Shown: positions 9,059 to 17,397 of the stretch, in pieces
How positions within the stretch are numbered: the first letter of the stretch is position 1
Layout of the letters: each line of letters opens with the position of its first letter
Assembly (NCBI GenBank): GCA_964550375.1
Contig: CAZJYX010000002.1
Span: 124,001 to 188,000, forward strand
Reading direction: 5' to 3'
Length of the DNA stretch: 64,000 nt
From: JAAYXS01 sp964550375
GTDB taxonomy: Bacteria; Planctomycetota; Phycisphaerae; UBA1845; Fen-1342
Made by a program: the position numbers and the translations under genes
The notes under the pieces: generated by a model
What the model saw: the letters and a program-made list of their open reading frames with translations, nothing else
Database searches by the model: none
Told to the model about the DNA's origin: nothing

Positions 9059-10086
9059 AGCAGCGCCACCTTCAGGGCTTCGAGGTCGTCGTCGGCCCGC
9101 TCCCAGCCGTACCAGATGGGTGGGCACTGGTGGTGCGCGGCGATCCAGCGGGCGTGGGGGATGTCGGCGGGCACGCCGTCGATGTGCGGGCCTAAGTCGC
9201 CCGGCCCGAAGACCTGCCCGGTGCGTTCTTTCAACTGCGGGTAATCGAAGACGATGTACTTGTAGTAGCCGGAGATCATGCCCTCCGGGAAGCGTGGCCG
9301 CCGGTCGAAGATGAGGTCGAACTTGGCCGCCAGGGCGCGCTTCCAGGCCAGGATGCGTGGCAGGCGCTCGAGCTGAACGATACCAAGCGCCGCCGTGAAC
9401 TCGCTAATGCGGTAGTTGAAGCCGTCCTTGAGCGGGTAGCTGACCACGCCGGCCTCGACGCGTTTGCCATAGTCGCGGTAGTGCTCCAGCCAGTGCAGGA
9501 ATTCCTCGTCGCGGCTGACGACCATGCCGGCCTCGCCAAGGGGCATGGTTTTGGTGGCGTAGAAGGAGTATGCGCCGGCGAAGCCGTAGTGGCCGCCGGT
9601 CTTGCCCTTCCACCAGCCGCCGTGGACGTGGGCACAGTCCTCGACCAGGGGGATGTCCCGTTCGCGACAGAAGGCGGCGATCTCGTCAATCTCGAACGCG
9701 AGGTGGCCGCCGATGTGCACTACACAGACGGCCCGGGTCGCCGGCGTGACCAGGCGCTTCAGGCTGTCGAGGCTGAGGCACAGGTCAGTGCGGTTGCAGT
9801 CGGCATAGACCACGCGTGCCCCGGCCTTGCGCGCGGCCAACGGCGTCGCCCAGAACGTATTGGCCGGCACGATGACGTCGCCGCCGCGAACGCGCAAGTA
9901 CTCGAAGATCGCCAGCAGCGCCGCGCCGCCGCTGTTGACCGCCCGGGCCGGCAGGTGCACGTACTCGCCGAAGCTCTGCTCGAAGCGCGCCAACAGCGGC
10001 CCCGCGCTCCAGAAGTTCGAATCGAACACCTCGTTGAGCAGCTCGAAGTAACGCTGGCGATACTCGGGCTCGAACGGGATGCGCAT
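9055..10086 (-). CDS. DegT/DnrJ/EryC1/StrS family sugar aminotransferase
   Basis: This 343-residue PLP enzyme of the sugar aminotransferase family installs an amino group on a keto-sugar nucleotide. The PLP lysine is in SFYATKTMPLGEAG near residue 182, with VEDCAHVHGG (aspartate that holds the PLP ring) near 150 and NSGGAALLAIF in the N-terminal part. AAGGAG precedes the ATG at 10086 with suitable spacing. Its C-terminus is slightly short for the family. Within the operon it would supply the amine later acylated (WbqC) or deacetylated (PIG-L). Assignment to the family is firm; its sugar is inferred. Confidence 0.9.
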   Translation of the reverse strand: MRIPFEPEYRQRYFELLNEVFDSNFWSAGPLLARFEQSFGEYVHLPARAVNSGGAALLAIFEYLRVRGGDVIVPANTFWATPLAARKAGARVVYADCNRTDLCLSLDSLKRLVTPATRAVCVVHIGGHLAFEIDEIAAFCRERDIPLVEDCAHVHGGWWKGKTGGHYGFAGAYSFYATKTMPLGEAGMVVSRDEEFLHWLEHYRDYGKRVEAGVVSYPLKDGFNYRISEFTAALGIVQLERLPRILAWKRALAAKFDLIFDRRPRFPEGMISGYYKYIVFDYPQLKERTGQVFGPGDLGPHIDGVPADIPHARWIAAHHQCPPIWYGWERADDDLEALKVALL

Positions 10087-10104
10087 CCGGCGGGCTCCTT
10101 TCGT

Positions 10105-11829
10105 TCAGATGAAGTGCGGCGTCCGCGTGTGGTCGAGACGGTGCAGCAACCGGTTGAAGGCCGTCAGGCGGCACGGCGGACAGTGCTGGCGGCAGAAGTC
10201 GGGATCGCGCACCTGGCGGGCCTGGCGGTGGCGTTCCACCCCTTCCCAGATTTCCCGGAATGACTGCTCGCAGATGTTGCCGATGGGCTTCAGCCACGGA
10301 TGGATGTTCAGGCGCCCGCAGAGATAAACGCTGCCGTCGGCGCTCACTACTGTAGTCAGACTGTGCGCCCGGCACGGCAGGCCGGCGTTGGCGGACAAGC
10401 CGTTCTCATACATGCCGTCGAGGAGCACGGAGAAGCTTTGAGTCTGGTAGCGCAGGAGGTAGCTCAGGTCAATCTGGGTCGGGTACAGCTCGGGCGCGTC
10501 GACCACGGGGCGCAACTGGATGTACGCCACACCGTGTTGGCGCACGCGAAGCACGAGCGTGTCGATCTCGCTGGTGTTGTTGTTGGTGACCACGAAGCCG
10601 ACGCCGACGGTCGGGCAGTGCTGGGCATAGTCGCGCAGGTTGGAGAGCACCTGGTTGAACAGGTCGCGGCCCTTGAGGGCGCGCCATTCCGGGGCGGTAG
10701 AGGCATCGAGGCTGACGCGGATCCACTGGAAGGCCGCGAGCAGCTCGGGGGCCAGGCTGGCAGCACCGTTGGTGATCAGGCCGGCGGACAGACGCGTGGT
10801 CTGCAGATGCCGCGTGATGGCGGCGAAGTCAGCGTGCATCGTGGGCTCGCCGCCGCCTTCCAGGACAATGCCCTGGGTGCCGCCGGCATCGAGCTCGTCG
10901 AACAGGCGGCAGAGTACGTCCGGGGCGAGGTCGGGCTGGGCGGCGGCGCGGGTGCGCAGCCCGCGGTCCGAGCAGTACACGCAGCCGAGGTTGCAGCGGT
11001 TGGTCAGTGACAGCTCGACGCTGATCGGAAAGGACGCGTCCAGGCGGCCGGTGGCCGAGGCGCGCAGGATGGCGATCTTGCCGGGATGCAGAAACAGCTT
11101 CTCGAGACCGACCTCTTTCGATGGCGATTCCTTGTTGCTAGCCAGCAGGACGGGGTGCGCCAGCAGGTAACGAGCCACGGATTCGGCGTCGGGGTCCGGC
11201 ACGTGGGCCACCACGTCGCGCAGCAGGGCCAGGTCCTGGTGGGTCTCGAAGACCAGTTTGAACTCGGGATGGGCGTGCGATGAGGTCCAGCGATTGACGT
11301 GGAAGGCGTCAGGGTTCTGCCGGATGTAGAGTGTGCCGATCTGGCGCTGCTCGGCGTTGAGGTCGAGCGTTTGCAGGCGCCGGAGCGTGCGTGTGGCGAT
11401 TGCCTCGCAGCCCATGCCCCAAGGCACGCCGTGCTGATGATCGTTGTACGAGTAGTCCGCGTCCGTCTCCAGGTGGGACTCGACCAGGGCGGCCAGCGCA
11501 TTCACGTCCAGCAACGGGTAGTTGCCGAAAGCGCGCACGAAATGCGCGCACGGGCAGGTCTCCACGGCGTGCGACAACCGCTGCACCAGGTCCAGGTGCG
11601 AGCCGCGCACACAGGTGATCTCGCAGCGGCGTGCCTCGGCAACCAGGCCTTCGTCCTCCGGTTGGTCGCTGGTGGCCAGAACGATTGGCCCGGGTCAGCG
11701 CGCCCGCAGGCGCCGGACGAGGTATCCCAGCACGCTCAGCCCGTCGGAGATATGGACGGTGCCCTTGCCCTCGAAGACCGGGCTGTGATGGGTGGCCTGG
11801 ATGATGACAGGAATGTCCAACCGGCTCAT
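10105..11829 (-). CDS. Cytidylyltransferase-like/radical SAM/SPASM fusion interrupted by an in-frame TGA
   Basis: Reading one minus-strand frame from the ATG at 11829 gives a nucleotidyltransferase start (IPVIIQA, then GYLVRRLRAR). A single TGA follows at 11697-11695, then PGPIVLATSDQPEDEGLVAEARR and the rest of an SpsF-like domain to about residue 210. The radical SAM part follows, with CNLGCVYC, the glycine-rich LEGGGEPTMH, and SPASM cysteines ending in CRQHCPPC. The family reads straight through the TGA, so without readthrough or selenocysteine insertion the gene is broken. A GTG at 11610 could restart a 501-residue product holding the radical SAM part. The nucleotide-binding loop is also degenerate: QATHHSPVFEGKG replaces the QARxxSTRLPGK pattern. 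This is the first gene of the operon. Confidence 0.72.
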
Positions 11830-12052
11830 GCGCTCGTCACTTATGTGAACCTGGGCCTCAGGCCGGGTTGGTTGCCGACGGCCGACGCCCGCATCAACCA
11901 CCGCCGCCCTGGCAGCACGCGGCGCGCTGCCCGCCCCGGCGCGCCTGGCGCGCGGCGCGATCATTCGTGTTGATTATCGGTCGGGCGGCGGGGGTCGCTT
12001 AAGAGCGCAAGTGTTGCGCCGGCGGGCTGCCAACGGCCTGTCGGGGCGGGGA

Positions 12053-13792
12053 TTACTCCCAGCGGCTGACGGTTTCTGGTGGTTGGCGGTCGTCGCGGGA
12101 GACGTCGACGAGCAGCGTGGTGTTTTGCCAGTTGCCCTTGAATGAGACGGTGTCGCGGCCGGGGAAGTGCGCGATTATCTCGGTAACGCGGCGGTCGGCC
12201 AGTCCGAAGTGCAACTGGTTGGAGCCGGTGGCGTAGCCGCCGAAGCTGGTGTCGAGCAGCGCGCGGCGGCGTTCGCCGTCGTCCAGGATCGCTTCGACTA
12301 CGGTGCCGGTGAGAGCGCGGTCGTGGGCGGTGATGGTGACGTTGAGGTAGCGCTGCTGGGGTCCGGGCGGCTGGGCGGTCGCGGCGCTGAGGCCGCGGTT
12401 GTGGAGGAAGACGGCGCGCTGCTTGCGCGGATCGAACCACGTGACCTTGGAGTCCTTTCGGACGGTGTTGGAGCCCACGAGCAGGTCGAGCCAGCCGTCG
12501 TTGTCGATGTCTGCCGCGGCGCAGCCCCAACTGTCTTCGATGCGCAGGTTGTTGCGTGCGGTGTCGGCGCGGACGAAGCGGCGGTTCTGGTTGTTGACGA
12601 AGAGCTTGCTGTAGCCGGAGTCCAGGCGGCCCAGATCGAGCGGGATTTCGGGATGGTTGTAGCCGCCGTCGCAAGACTCGGTTACGAACAGATCGTGATA
12701 GCCGCTGTTGTTGAAGTCGGCCCAGGCGGCGCTGACCCACATGGCCTGGGGTCGGAAGCCCGCGGGCGGGGCCCAGTCGAGCCCCAGTTCGGCGGTCACG
12801 TCGGTGAAGCGCAACTGGCCTTCCGGGATGAACTCGTTGCGCAGCAGGACTGAACGGGGCTCCTCCTTCTCGCGCGTGGCGGCGGCGTGGTTCACCAGGA
12901 AGATGTCGAAGTCGCCATCGTGGTCGAAGTCGACGCACACGACGCTGAAGGAGCTGGCCGCGCCGCCGCAGGCGCCGACGGGTTCGGCGATGTCCACGAA
13001 GGTGCCGTCGCCCTGGTTGTGCCAGAGGGAATTCGAGGTCAGGTTGGCGTTGGCCACGTAGATATCCACGAAGCCATCCAGGTCGAAATCGCAGAACGCG
13101 AGGCCTACGGCCTGTCGCGGCGTAGCTACCAGGCCCGCCTGCTGGGTAACGTCAACGAATTTGCCCTGGCCGTCACCGCGGTAGAGCTGATCGGGCAGCG
13201 CCTGAATGCGCTTCTGCACGCCTTTGCCGCGCGAGGTGACGTGGCCGGCTACGAAGAGGTCCAGGTTGCCGTCGTTGTCGTAGTCCAGGAACCCGTGGGC
13301 CTTGCTGAGGTTGTCGTACTTGGGATAGGGGTCGTAAGGGGAGGGGGGTTCACCCGCCGTTGGCAGCCCGGAATCCTTGAGAATGTCGGTGTACCGGCCG
13401 TCTCCGTCACAGCGCAAGAGCCAGTGGTCGAAGTTCACACCCTTGGCCTGGGCGTGGTCCACCGGGCTAGTGACGTAGATGTCCAGTTTGCCGTCGTTAT
13501 TGAAGTCGCCGAAGCTGTAGTAAGGTCCGGGCAGGCGATAGGCGGACGAGAAGCGCCGGCGGCCGTCGTTGCGCCACATCTGCCGGCCGACGATTAGATC
13601 AACGTGGCCGTCGCGATTGAAGTCCAGCAGCGCGACGGATGGTTCGTCCGGCAACGGGTACGGCAAGCCGAGTTCGGCGTTGCGGGGCTGAAACAGCGGC
13701 ACGGGCGGCAAGGCGTCGTCCTGGGCGGACGCGCGGAGCGCGAGGCAGGCGAGACCGGCCAGAATAACGATCAGGCAGTGGATGCGATTCAT
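12053..13792 (-). CDS. Secreted FG-GAP/VCBS repeat protein with ASPIC/UnbV C-terminus
   Basis: This 579-residue exported protein starts with a signal peptide (cleavage likely after LRASA near residue 23). It then carries a series of FG-GAP/VCBS beta-propeller blades marked by calcium-binding DxNxDGxxD loops, for example DFNRDGHVDL, DFNNDGKLDI, DYDNDGNLDL and DIDNDGWLDLL. The last 110 residues resemble the ASPIC/UnbV domain. Its ATG overlaps the TGA of the upstream GNDxY-repeat gene, so the two are made together and probably act together outside the cytoplasm. The role is unknown; such propellers usually bind other proteins or glycans. Confidence 0.85.
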   Translation of the reverse strand: MNRIHCLIVILAGLACLALRASAQDDALPPVPLFQPRNAELGLPYPLPDEPSVALLDFNRDGHVDLIVGRQMWRNDGRRRFSSAYRLPGPYYSFGDFNNDGKLDIYVTSPVDHAQAKGVNFDHWLLRCDGDGRYTDILKDSGLPTAGEPPSPYDPYPKYDNLSKAHGFLDYDNDGNLDLFVAGHVTSRGKGVQKRIQALPDQLYRGDGQGKFVDVTQQAGLVATPRQAVGLAFCDFDLDGFVDIYVANANLTSNSLWHNQGDGTFVDIAEPVGACGGAASSFSVVCVDFDHDGDFDIFLVNHAAATREKEEPRSVLLRNEFIPEGQLRFTDVTAELGLDWAPPAGFRPQAMWVSAAWADFNNSGYHDLFVTESCDGGYNHPEIPLDLGRLDSGYSKLFVNNQNRRFVRADTARNNLRIEDSWGCAAADIDNDGWLDLLVGSNTVRKDSKVTWFDPRKQRAVFLHNRGLSAATAQPPGPQQRYLNVTITAHDRALTGTVVEAILDDGERRRALLDTSFGGYATGSNQLHFGLADRRVTEIIAHFPGRDTVSFKGNWQNTTLLVDVSRDDRQPPETVSRWE

Positions 13793-15936
13793 GGCTGCGG
13801 CTCCACGGAAGACTGCGTCGGCGGCGCGGTCGCGCTGGGCACCCGAACGGGGCGGGGCTGAAAGCTGACCGAGCCGGCGGCGCGATCGACGCCGACGCTG
13901 AAGTTGCGGTCCGCCCAGTTGGGCGAATCGGGCGGATCAAGCCAGTGGTCGTTGTTCTTCAGTTCGCCCCAGTAGGTGTCATTGCCGCCGATGTCGAGGA
14001 ACAGTCCGAGCGACGTACTGTCGGCGAAGTAGGTGCTGACGCCGTCGCGGGCGCGGAAGCTCTCGCTGTTCTCCGCGTAACCGGGGCGCGGGACTTCCTT
14101 GGTTTTGTAGACGTCGTTGCCGTCGAGATCGAGCAGCATGGCGACGCTGCGGTTGATGGAGTAGCCCAAGCCGCCGCGGTCAACGCTGTACATGTCGTTG
14201 CCGGAGACGTCCAACAATATCGCGATTGTGAAGTCGTGGGCCCAGGCGAGCGAGGAGTTGGAGTTTTCCTCGGCCAAGTGCTGGTCGTCGCCGGCCTCGT
14301 CGATACAGACGCCGACGCAGAAGTGGGCCCCGCTGCCCTGGGAGTACACGACGCCGTGGTACTCGTCGTCGCCTTCGCGGTCGTGCAGGATGCCGATGCC
14401 GAACCAGTAGCCGGTGCCCATGGACCAGTTGCCGGCGGAGTAGTAGTCGTTGCCGCTGCCGTCGAGCAGGGCCCCGAGACCGCCGGCCCAGCAATGGCCG
14501 TCGGCACCGTCGCCGCGGCGGCCGGCGCCCACGCCTTGCGCGTTGGAGACGCAGACGTCGTGGTCGGGCGAGTGGTAGGAGGGCCGGCCGGTGACGCTGT
14601 GTTGGCGGACGGCCACGTAGCGGTCGTCGCCGCTGCGGTCCGCGAGCACGCCGACTCCGGCGACGCCGCCGAACCCCTGGCCGTCGCCGAGGATCTGGTA
14701 CTGGTCGTTCCCGGCGGCGTCGAGCAGCAGGCCGACGCCGAAATAGCCGCAACCCTGGCCGCTGAAGCCAAGCTCGTAGCGATCGTCACCCCCCAGGTCC
14801 GCCAGGACGCCGAGGCCGAACTGGCCGACGCCCTGGGAGTGGCGCTGGGCGACGTAGCGGTCGTTGCCGGCGGCGTCGATCAGCACGCCGATTCCGCAGA
14901 GGCCGGCGCCCTGGGCCGGCACGTTGGAGGTGTAGAGGTCGTTCCCGGCCATATCGAGCAGGAGGCTGATGGGCTGCGTGCTGCTGGCGGCGGCGACGGG
15001 GCCCAGGTAGTGATCGTTGCCGCCGAGATCGACGATCAGCAGCGAATCTGTGCCGTCGAGCGTATCGTCGGCTCCGCCGCGGATACGGATCCAGCCCCAG
15101 GGCGTTTCCCAGTCTAACTCGAAGGCGGGCACGTCGGTGAGGTCGAGCTTGGCAAGTTGAATGCGGGCCTGGTCGAGGGCGTCGACGCATTTCTGGCCGG
15201 CATACCAGAGGCTGGCTTCGTCGAGCGTGCGGGCCACGTCGTCCACTTGGGGGCAGTAGTCGAAGGCGTCGACCATCTCGTCGCCGATGTTGAAGCGGGT
15301 GGCGACAATGCGGCGGTCGTTGCCGTCGACCTTGCGAAACGCGAGTTCGATCCAGTGGTGGGCGTCAACAATGTTGAGGACGAGTTGTCCGAGTATCGGG
15401 CTGACGCCCTCGGGCAGGCGCTCGACCTGGGCGGCGAGCTGCTCGGCCGGCTTGGGATAGGGCAGCTCCATGCCGAACGTATTGATGCGTGTGGGGCGCC
15501 CGGCCGCGCGTGTAAGCTGCAGGATGGCCGCGTCCAGGGGGGTCAGAGGTGCGAGGACGTTGGCGGTGTAGCCGCGGAAGCCGCCGAACTTGGGGTCGAT
15601 GCCGAGTCGCTGGACGGCCTGGTAGAGGTTGCCGGAGCCGCGTCCATCGGGCTGGTCGAGTGTGGCCGGGTCGAGGCGTTCCCAGGCGGTTTGGGCGAGG
15701 GCGCGGGCGAAGGTGATGGTGTCGAGGGGTTCGGCGAAGAGGGCGTCGAAGGCCCGCAATTTGTAGGGGACATCGACGGGGAAGCGCGGCCACCAGGCCT
15801 TGGGTTGCCAGCCGAGATCGGGCCGCCGGAGTCCCACAAGCGCCAGAGTTTCGTCCAGCGCGTCGCCAGGCTGCGCCCAAGCGCAGATGGAGAAAGAAGT
15901 TACGAGAACGGCGCAGATTAGCTGCCTGGTGGCCAA
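13789..15936 (-). CDS. Secreted protein with twelve GNDxY-type beta repeats
   Basis: This 715-residue exported protein is encoded from a TTG at 15936, with AGGAG 7 bases upstream; that start gives a good signal peptide ending at ICAWA. Residues 25-290 hold a globular part without a family I recognise. About residues 300-658 contain twelve repeats of roughly 25-40 residues with the core LLxDxxGNDxY, for example LLLDMAGNDLYTS, LIDAAGNDRYVA and FLDIGGNDTYWG. The acidic turns suggest a calcium-stabilised beta-helix or RTX-like solenoid, which is inference. The downstream gene overlaps by 4 bases. A frame open further upstream to 16014 is not supported by a ribosome site. Confidence 0.82.
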   Translation of the reverse strand: MATRQLICAVLVTSFSICAWAQPGDALDETLALVGLRRPDLGWQPKAWWPRFPVDVPYKLRAFDALFAEPLDTITFARALAQTAWERLDPATLDQPDGRGSGNLYQAVQRLGIDPKFGGFRGYTANVLAPLTPLDAAILQLTRAAGRPTRINTFGMELPYPKPAEQLAAQVERLPEGVSPILGQLVLNIVDAHHWIELAFRKVDGNDRRIVATRFNIGDEMVDAFDYCPQVDDVARTLDEASLWYAGQKCVDALDQARIQLAKLDLTDVPAFELDWETPWGWIRIRGGADDTLDGTDSLLIVDLGGNDHYLGPVAAASSTQPISLLLDMAGNDLYTSNVPAQGAGLCGIGVLIDAAGNDRYVAQRHSQGVGQFGLGVLADLGGDDRYELGFSGQGCGYFGVGLLLDAAGNDQYQILGDGQGFGGVAGVGVLADRSGDDRYVAVRQHSVTGRPSYHSPDHDVCVSNAQGVGAGRRGDGADGHCWAGGLGALLDGSGNDYYSAGNWSMGTGYWFGIGILHDREGDDEYHGVVYSQGSGAHFCVGVCIDEAGDDQHLAEENSNSSLAWAHDFTIAILLDVSGNDMYSVDRGGLGYSINRSVAMLLDLDGNDVYKTKEVPRPGYAENSESFRARDGVSTYFADSTSLGLFLDIGGNDTYWGELKNNDHWLDPPDSPNWADRNFSVGVDRAAGSVSFQPRPVRVPSATAPPTQSSVEPQP

Positions 15937-16101
15937 TGGCGTTCTCCTGTTCCGGCTGGAGGCGTTGCGGCCGGTTGGGCCGGCGCCCGCCGGGAAACAG
16001 AGCGGCGCGCACACGACCGCGGCCAGCAGTTGCTCGCAGCCGGGCGGCGGGGGTTGCCCCGTCCTGGTCGTGTGCGCGCCGGTCGTAAGTTAGCTGTCCG
16101 G

Positions 16102-16329
16102 CTAGTCTTCAGGCCAGATTTTCTCGCCGGTCTCGGCATCGGTGAGGATGATGGCATCCACGGGGCAGGACTGGGCGGCCGCGAGGATTTCCTCGGGCGT
16201 GTTGCCGTCGGAACCCAGCACGACCGCGATGGATTCGTCGTCCATCTCGAAGACCTGCGGCGCTTCGTTGCAGCACGCGCCGTCACCCACGCACAAATCA
16301 CGATCCACTTCGATCTTGTACTTCGCCAT
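16102..16329 (-). CDS. Small ferredoxin with CxxDxxC cluster motif
   Basis: This 75-residue ferredoxin has a single cluster site: C13, D16, C19 and the distal C55 of SCPVDA. Cysteine at the second position is replaced by aspartate, as in the Pyrococcus furiosus-type ferredoxin. The cluster is therefore either Asp-ligated 4Fe-4S or 3Fe-4S. A start at the ATG at 16329 is supported by AGGAG upstream, while the longer open frame has no such site. It stands alone and may donate electrons to any nearby redox enzyme, for example the radical SAM proteins; no partner is shown. Confidence 0.88.
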   Translation of the reverse strand: MAKYKIEVDRDLCVGDGACCNEAPQVFEMDDESIAVVLGSDGNTPEEILAAAQSCPVDAIILTDAETGEKIWPED

Positions 16330-16697
16330 GAAGCATACTCCTGGACTCACGCCCTCAGGCCGACCCGCTGTCGGTCCTGGCAGTTGCGGTACACAAGGTC
16401 GCGTCGCGCCGCCCACTGCGTCGCGTAACAACCCGCGCCCGCTTGCACGCCGCGTGCCGCTCCCGGGTCGGATGCCCCGAGCAATCTGATTTCGCGGCGC
16501 AACCGCACATTACCAAAGGAACGGGCCGGGGGACAACCGGCCGGAGTACCGACCGGTGGAAAAACGCGCAGGGGCGGCGAAGGCCTGCGGATGTGTGGGA
16601 GCGGCCGGTGCGGCGGTCGTCCGGGTAGAGCGGGTTTGCGACACCGGCGGGTGTGAACCGGGCGTGGGTCGGCCGCTGGCCCACCGGGTGGTTGGGG
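16330..16697. other. Intergenic region without a gene
   Basis: This stretch of 368 bases separates the ferredoxin gene from the end of the flavin reductase gene, both on the minus strand. I see no coding frame with a plausible protein and no RNA gene. It should hold the ferredoxin promoter, but I could not pick out a convincing one. Confidence 0.5.
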
Positions 16698-17207
16698 TCA
16701 GCCCGGGATAACGCCGCCGAACTGATCGTTGCCCAGGTAGTACAGGGCGCGCACGGTGGGATCGTCATTCACGTGTGCAGCGAGCACGCGTCCACAGAAG
16801 ATGACATGGTCGCCGGTCTTGAACTCGCCTTCGAGACGGCACTCGAAGTTGGCGACGGCGTCGGCGAGCAGGACGCTGTCGATGGCGGCGGCGGGTTGCG
16901 TTTTGGTCTGGCGGGCGGCCAGCTTATCGGCGTCGCGGCCGGAGGTGGTTCCGAAGTAGAGGGCGTCGTCATGCAGGGTTGTGGAGGCGATTGCGACGAC
17001 GAATGCTCCGGCACCGCGGATGGCGGTGAGGGAGTGGCGTTGCAGCCCGATCGAGATGGCGAGCATGGGCGGTTCGAGCGAGGTTCGCATGACCCAGCAC
17101 AGCGTGATCGGGTTGTAACGGCCGCGCTCGTCCTTGGCGATCGCGACGGCGACGGCTTCGGGGTATTTGCGCTCGATGGCGTGTTCGTAGTCTGTCGGCA
17201 CCTGCAT
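16698..17207 (-). CDS. Flavin reductase-like domain protein
   Basis: This 169-residue protein resembles the FMN-binding flavin reductase family (split barrel). It has the typical sequence of a substrate/flavin loop (YNPITLCWVMRTSLEPPMLAI), then GAFVVAI near residue 70 and a late FECRLEGEFKTGDHVIFCGRV segment. A strong GGAGG precedes the ATG at 17207. Such proteins reduce free flavin with NAD(P)H or serve as flavin-binding redox proteins. Neighbouring genes do not identify its partner. Family membership is good, specific role unknown. Confidence 0.85.
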   Translation of the reverse strand: MQVPTDYEHAIERKYPEAVAVAIAKDERGRYNPITLCWVMRTSLEPPMLAISIGLQRHSLTAIRGAGAFVVAIASTTLHDDALYFGTTSGRDADKLAARQTKTQPAAAIDSVLLADAVANFECRLEGEFKTGDHVIFCGRVLAAHVNDDPTVRALYYLGNDQFGGVIPG

Positions 17208-17350
17208 GCCCGTTACCTCCGGTTAATGGCGCGGCCGCGGCCGCGCGACGAGGGGGCTGGACGCGGTCCGACCGTGTGCATGGTAGTGGCGGGAGAGGTT
17301 TGAGTCAGCCCCCGCCGTGGCGGGGCGTCGCGTACGGGGGTGGGTCGGCG

Positions 17351-17379
17351 CCCGGCCCGCTGCATGGCAGTGGGCCGGG
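17351..17379 (-). terminator. Hairpin downstream of the C25 protease gene
   Basis: An 8-base stem (CCCGGCCC with GGGCCGGG), extended by CTGC/GCAG across one mismatch, closes a 3-base loop 19 bases after the protease stop. There is no T-run after it, so it may be a factor-assisted terminator or an mRNA-stabilising hairpin. A second GC hairpin lies at about 17308-17326. Confidence 0.4.
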
Positions 17380-17397
17380 CGGTTGCGGGCGTATTGT

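Noticed and set aside
7763..9244. 493-codon plus-strand open frame
   Set aside because: It lies antisense to the radical SAM and methyltransferase genes, whose motifs are intact; long shadow frames are expected at this GC content.
11855..11965. Inverted repeat GCGCGCC/GGCGCGC as a terminator
   Set aside because: Loop is a single base and there is no T-run; in such GC-rich sequence it may be chance.
13945..15117. 390-codon plus-strand open frame rich in Val/Ala
   Set aside because: It is the antisense reading of the GNDxY repeat region; its periodicity is inherited from those repeats.
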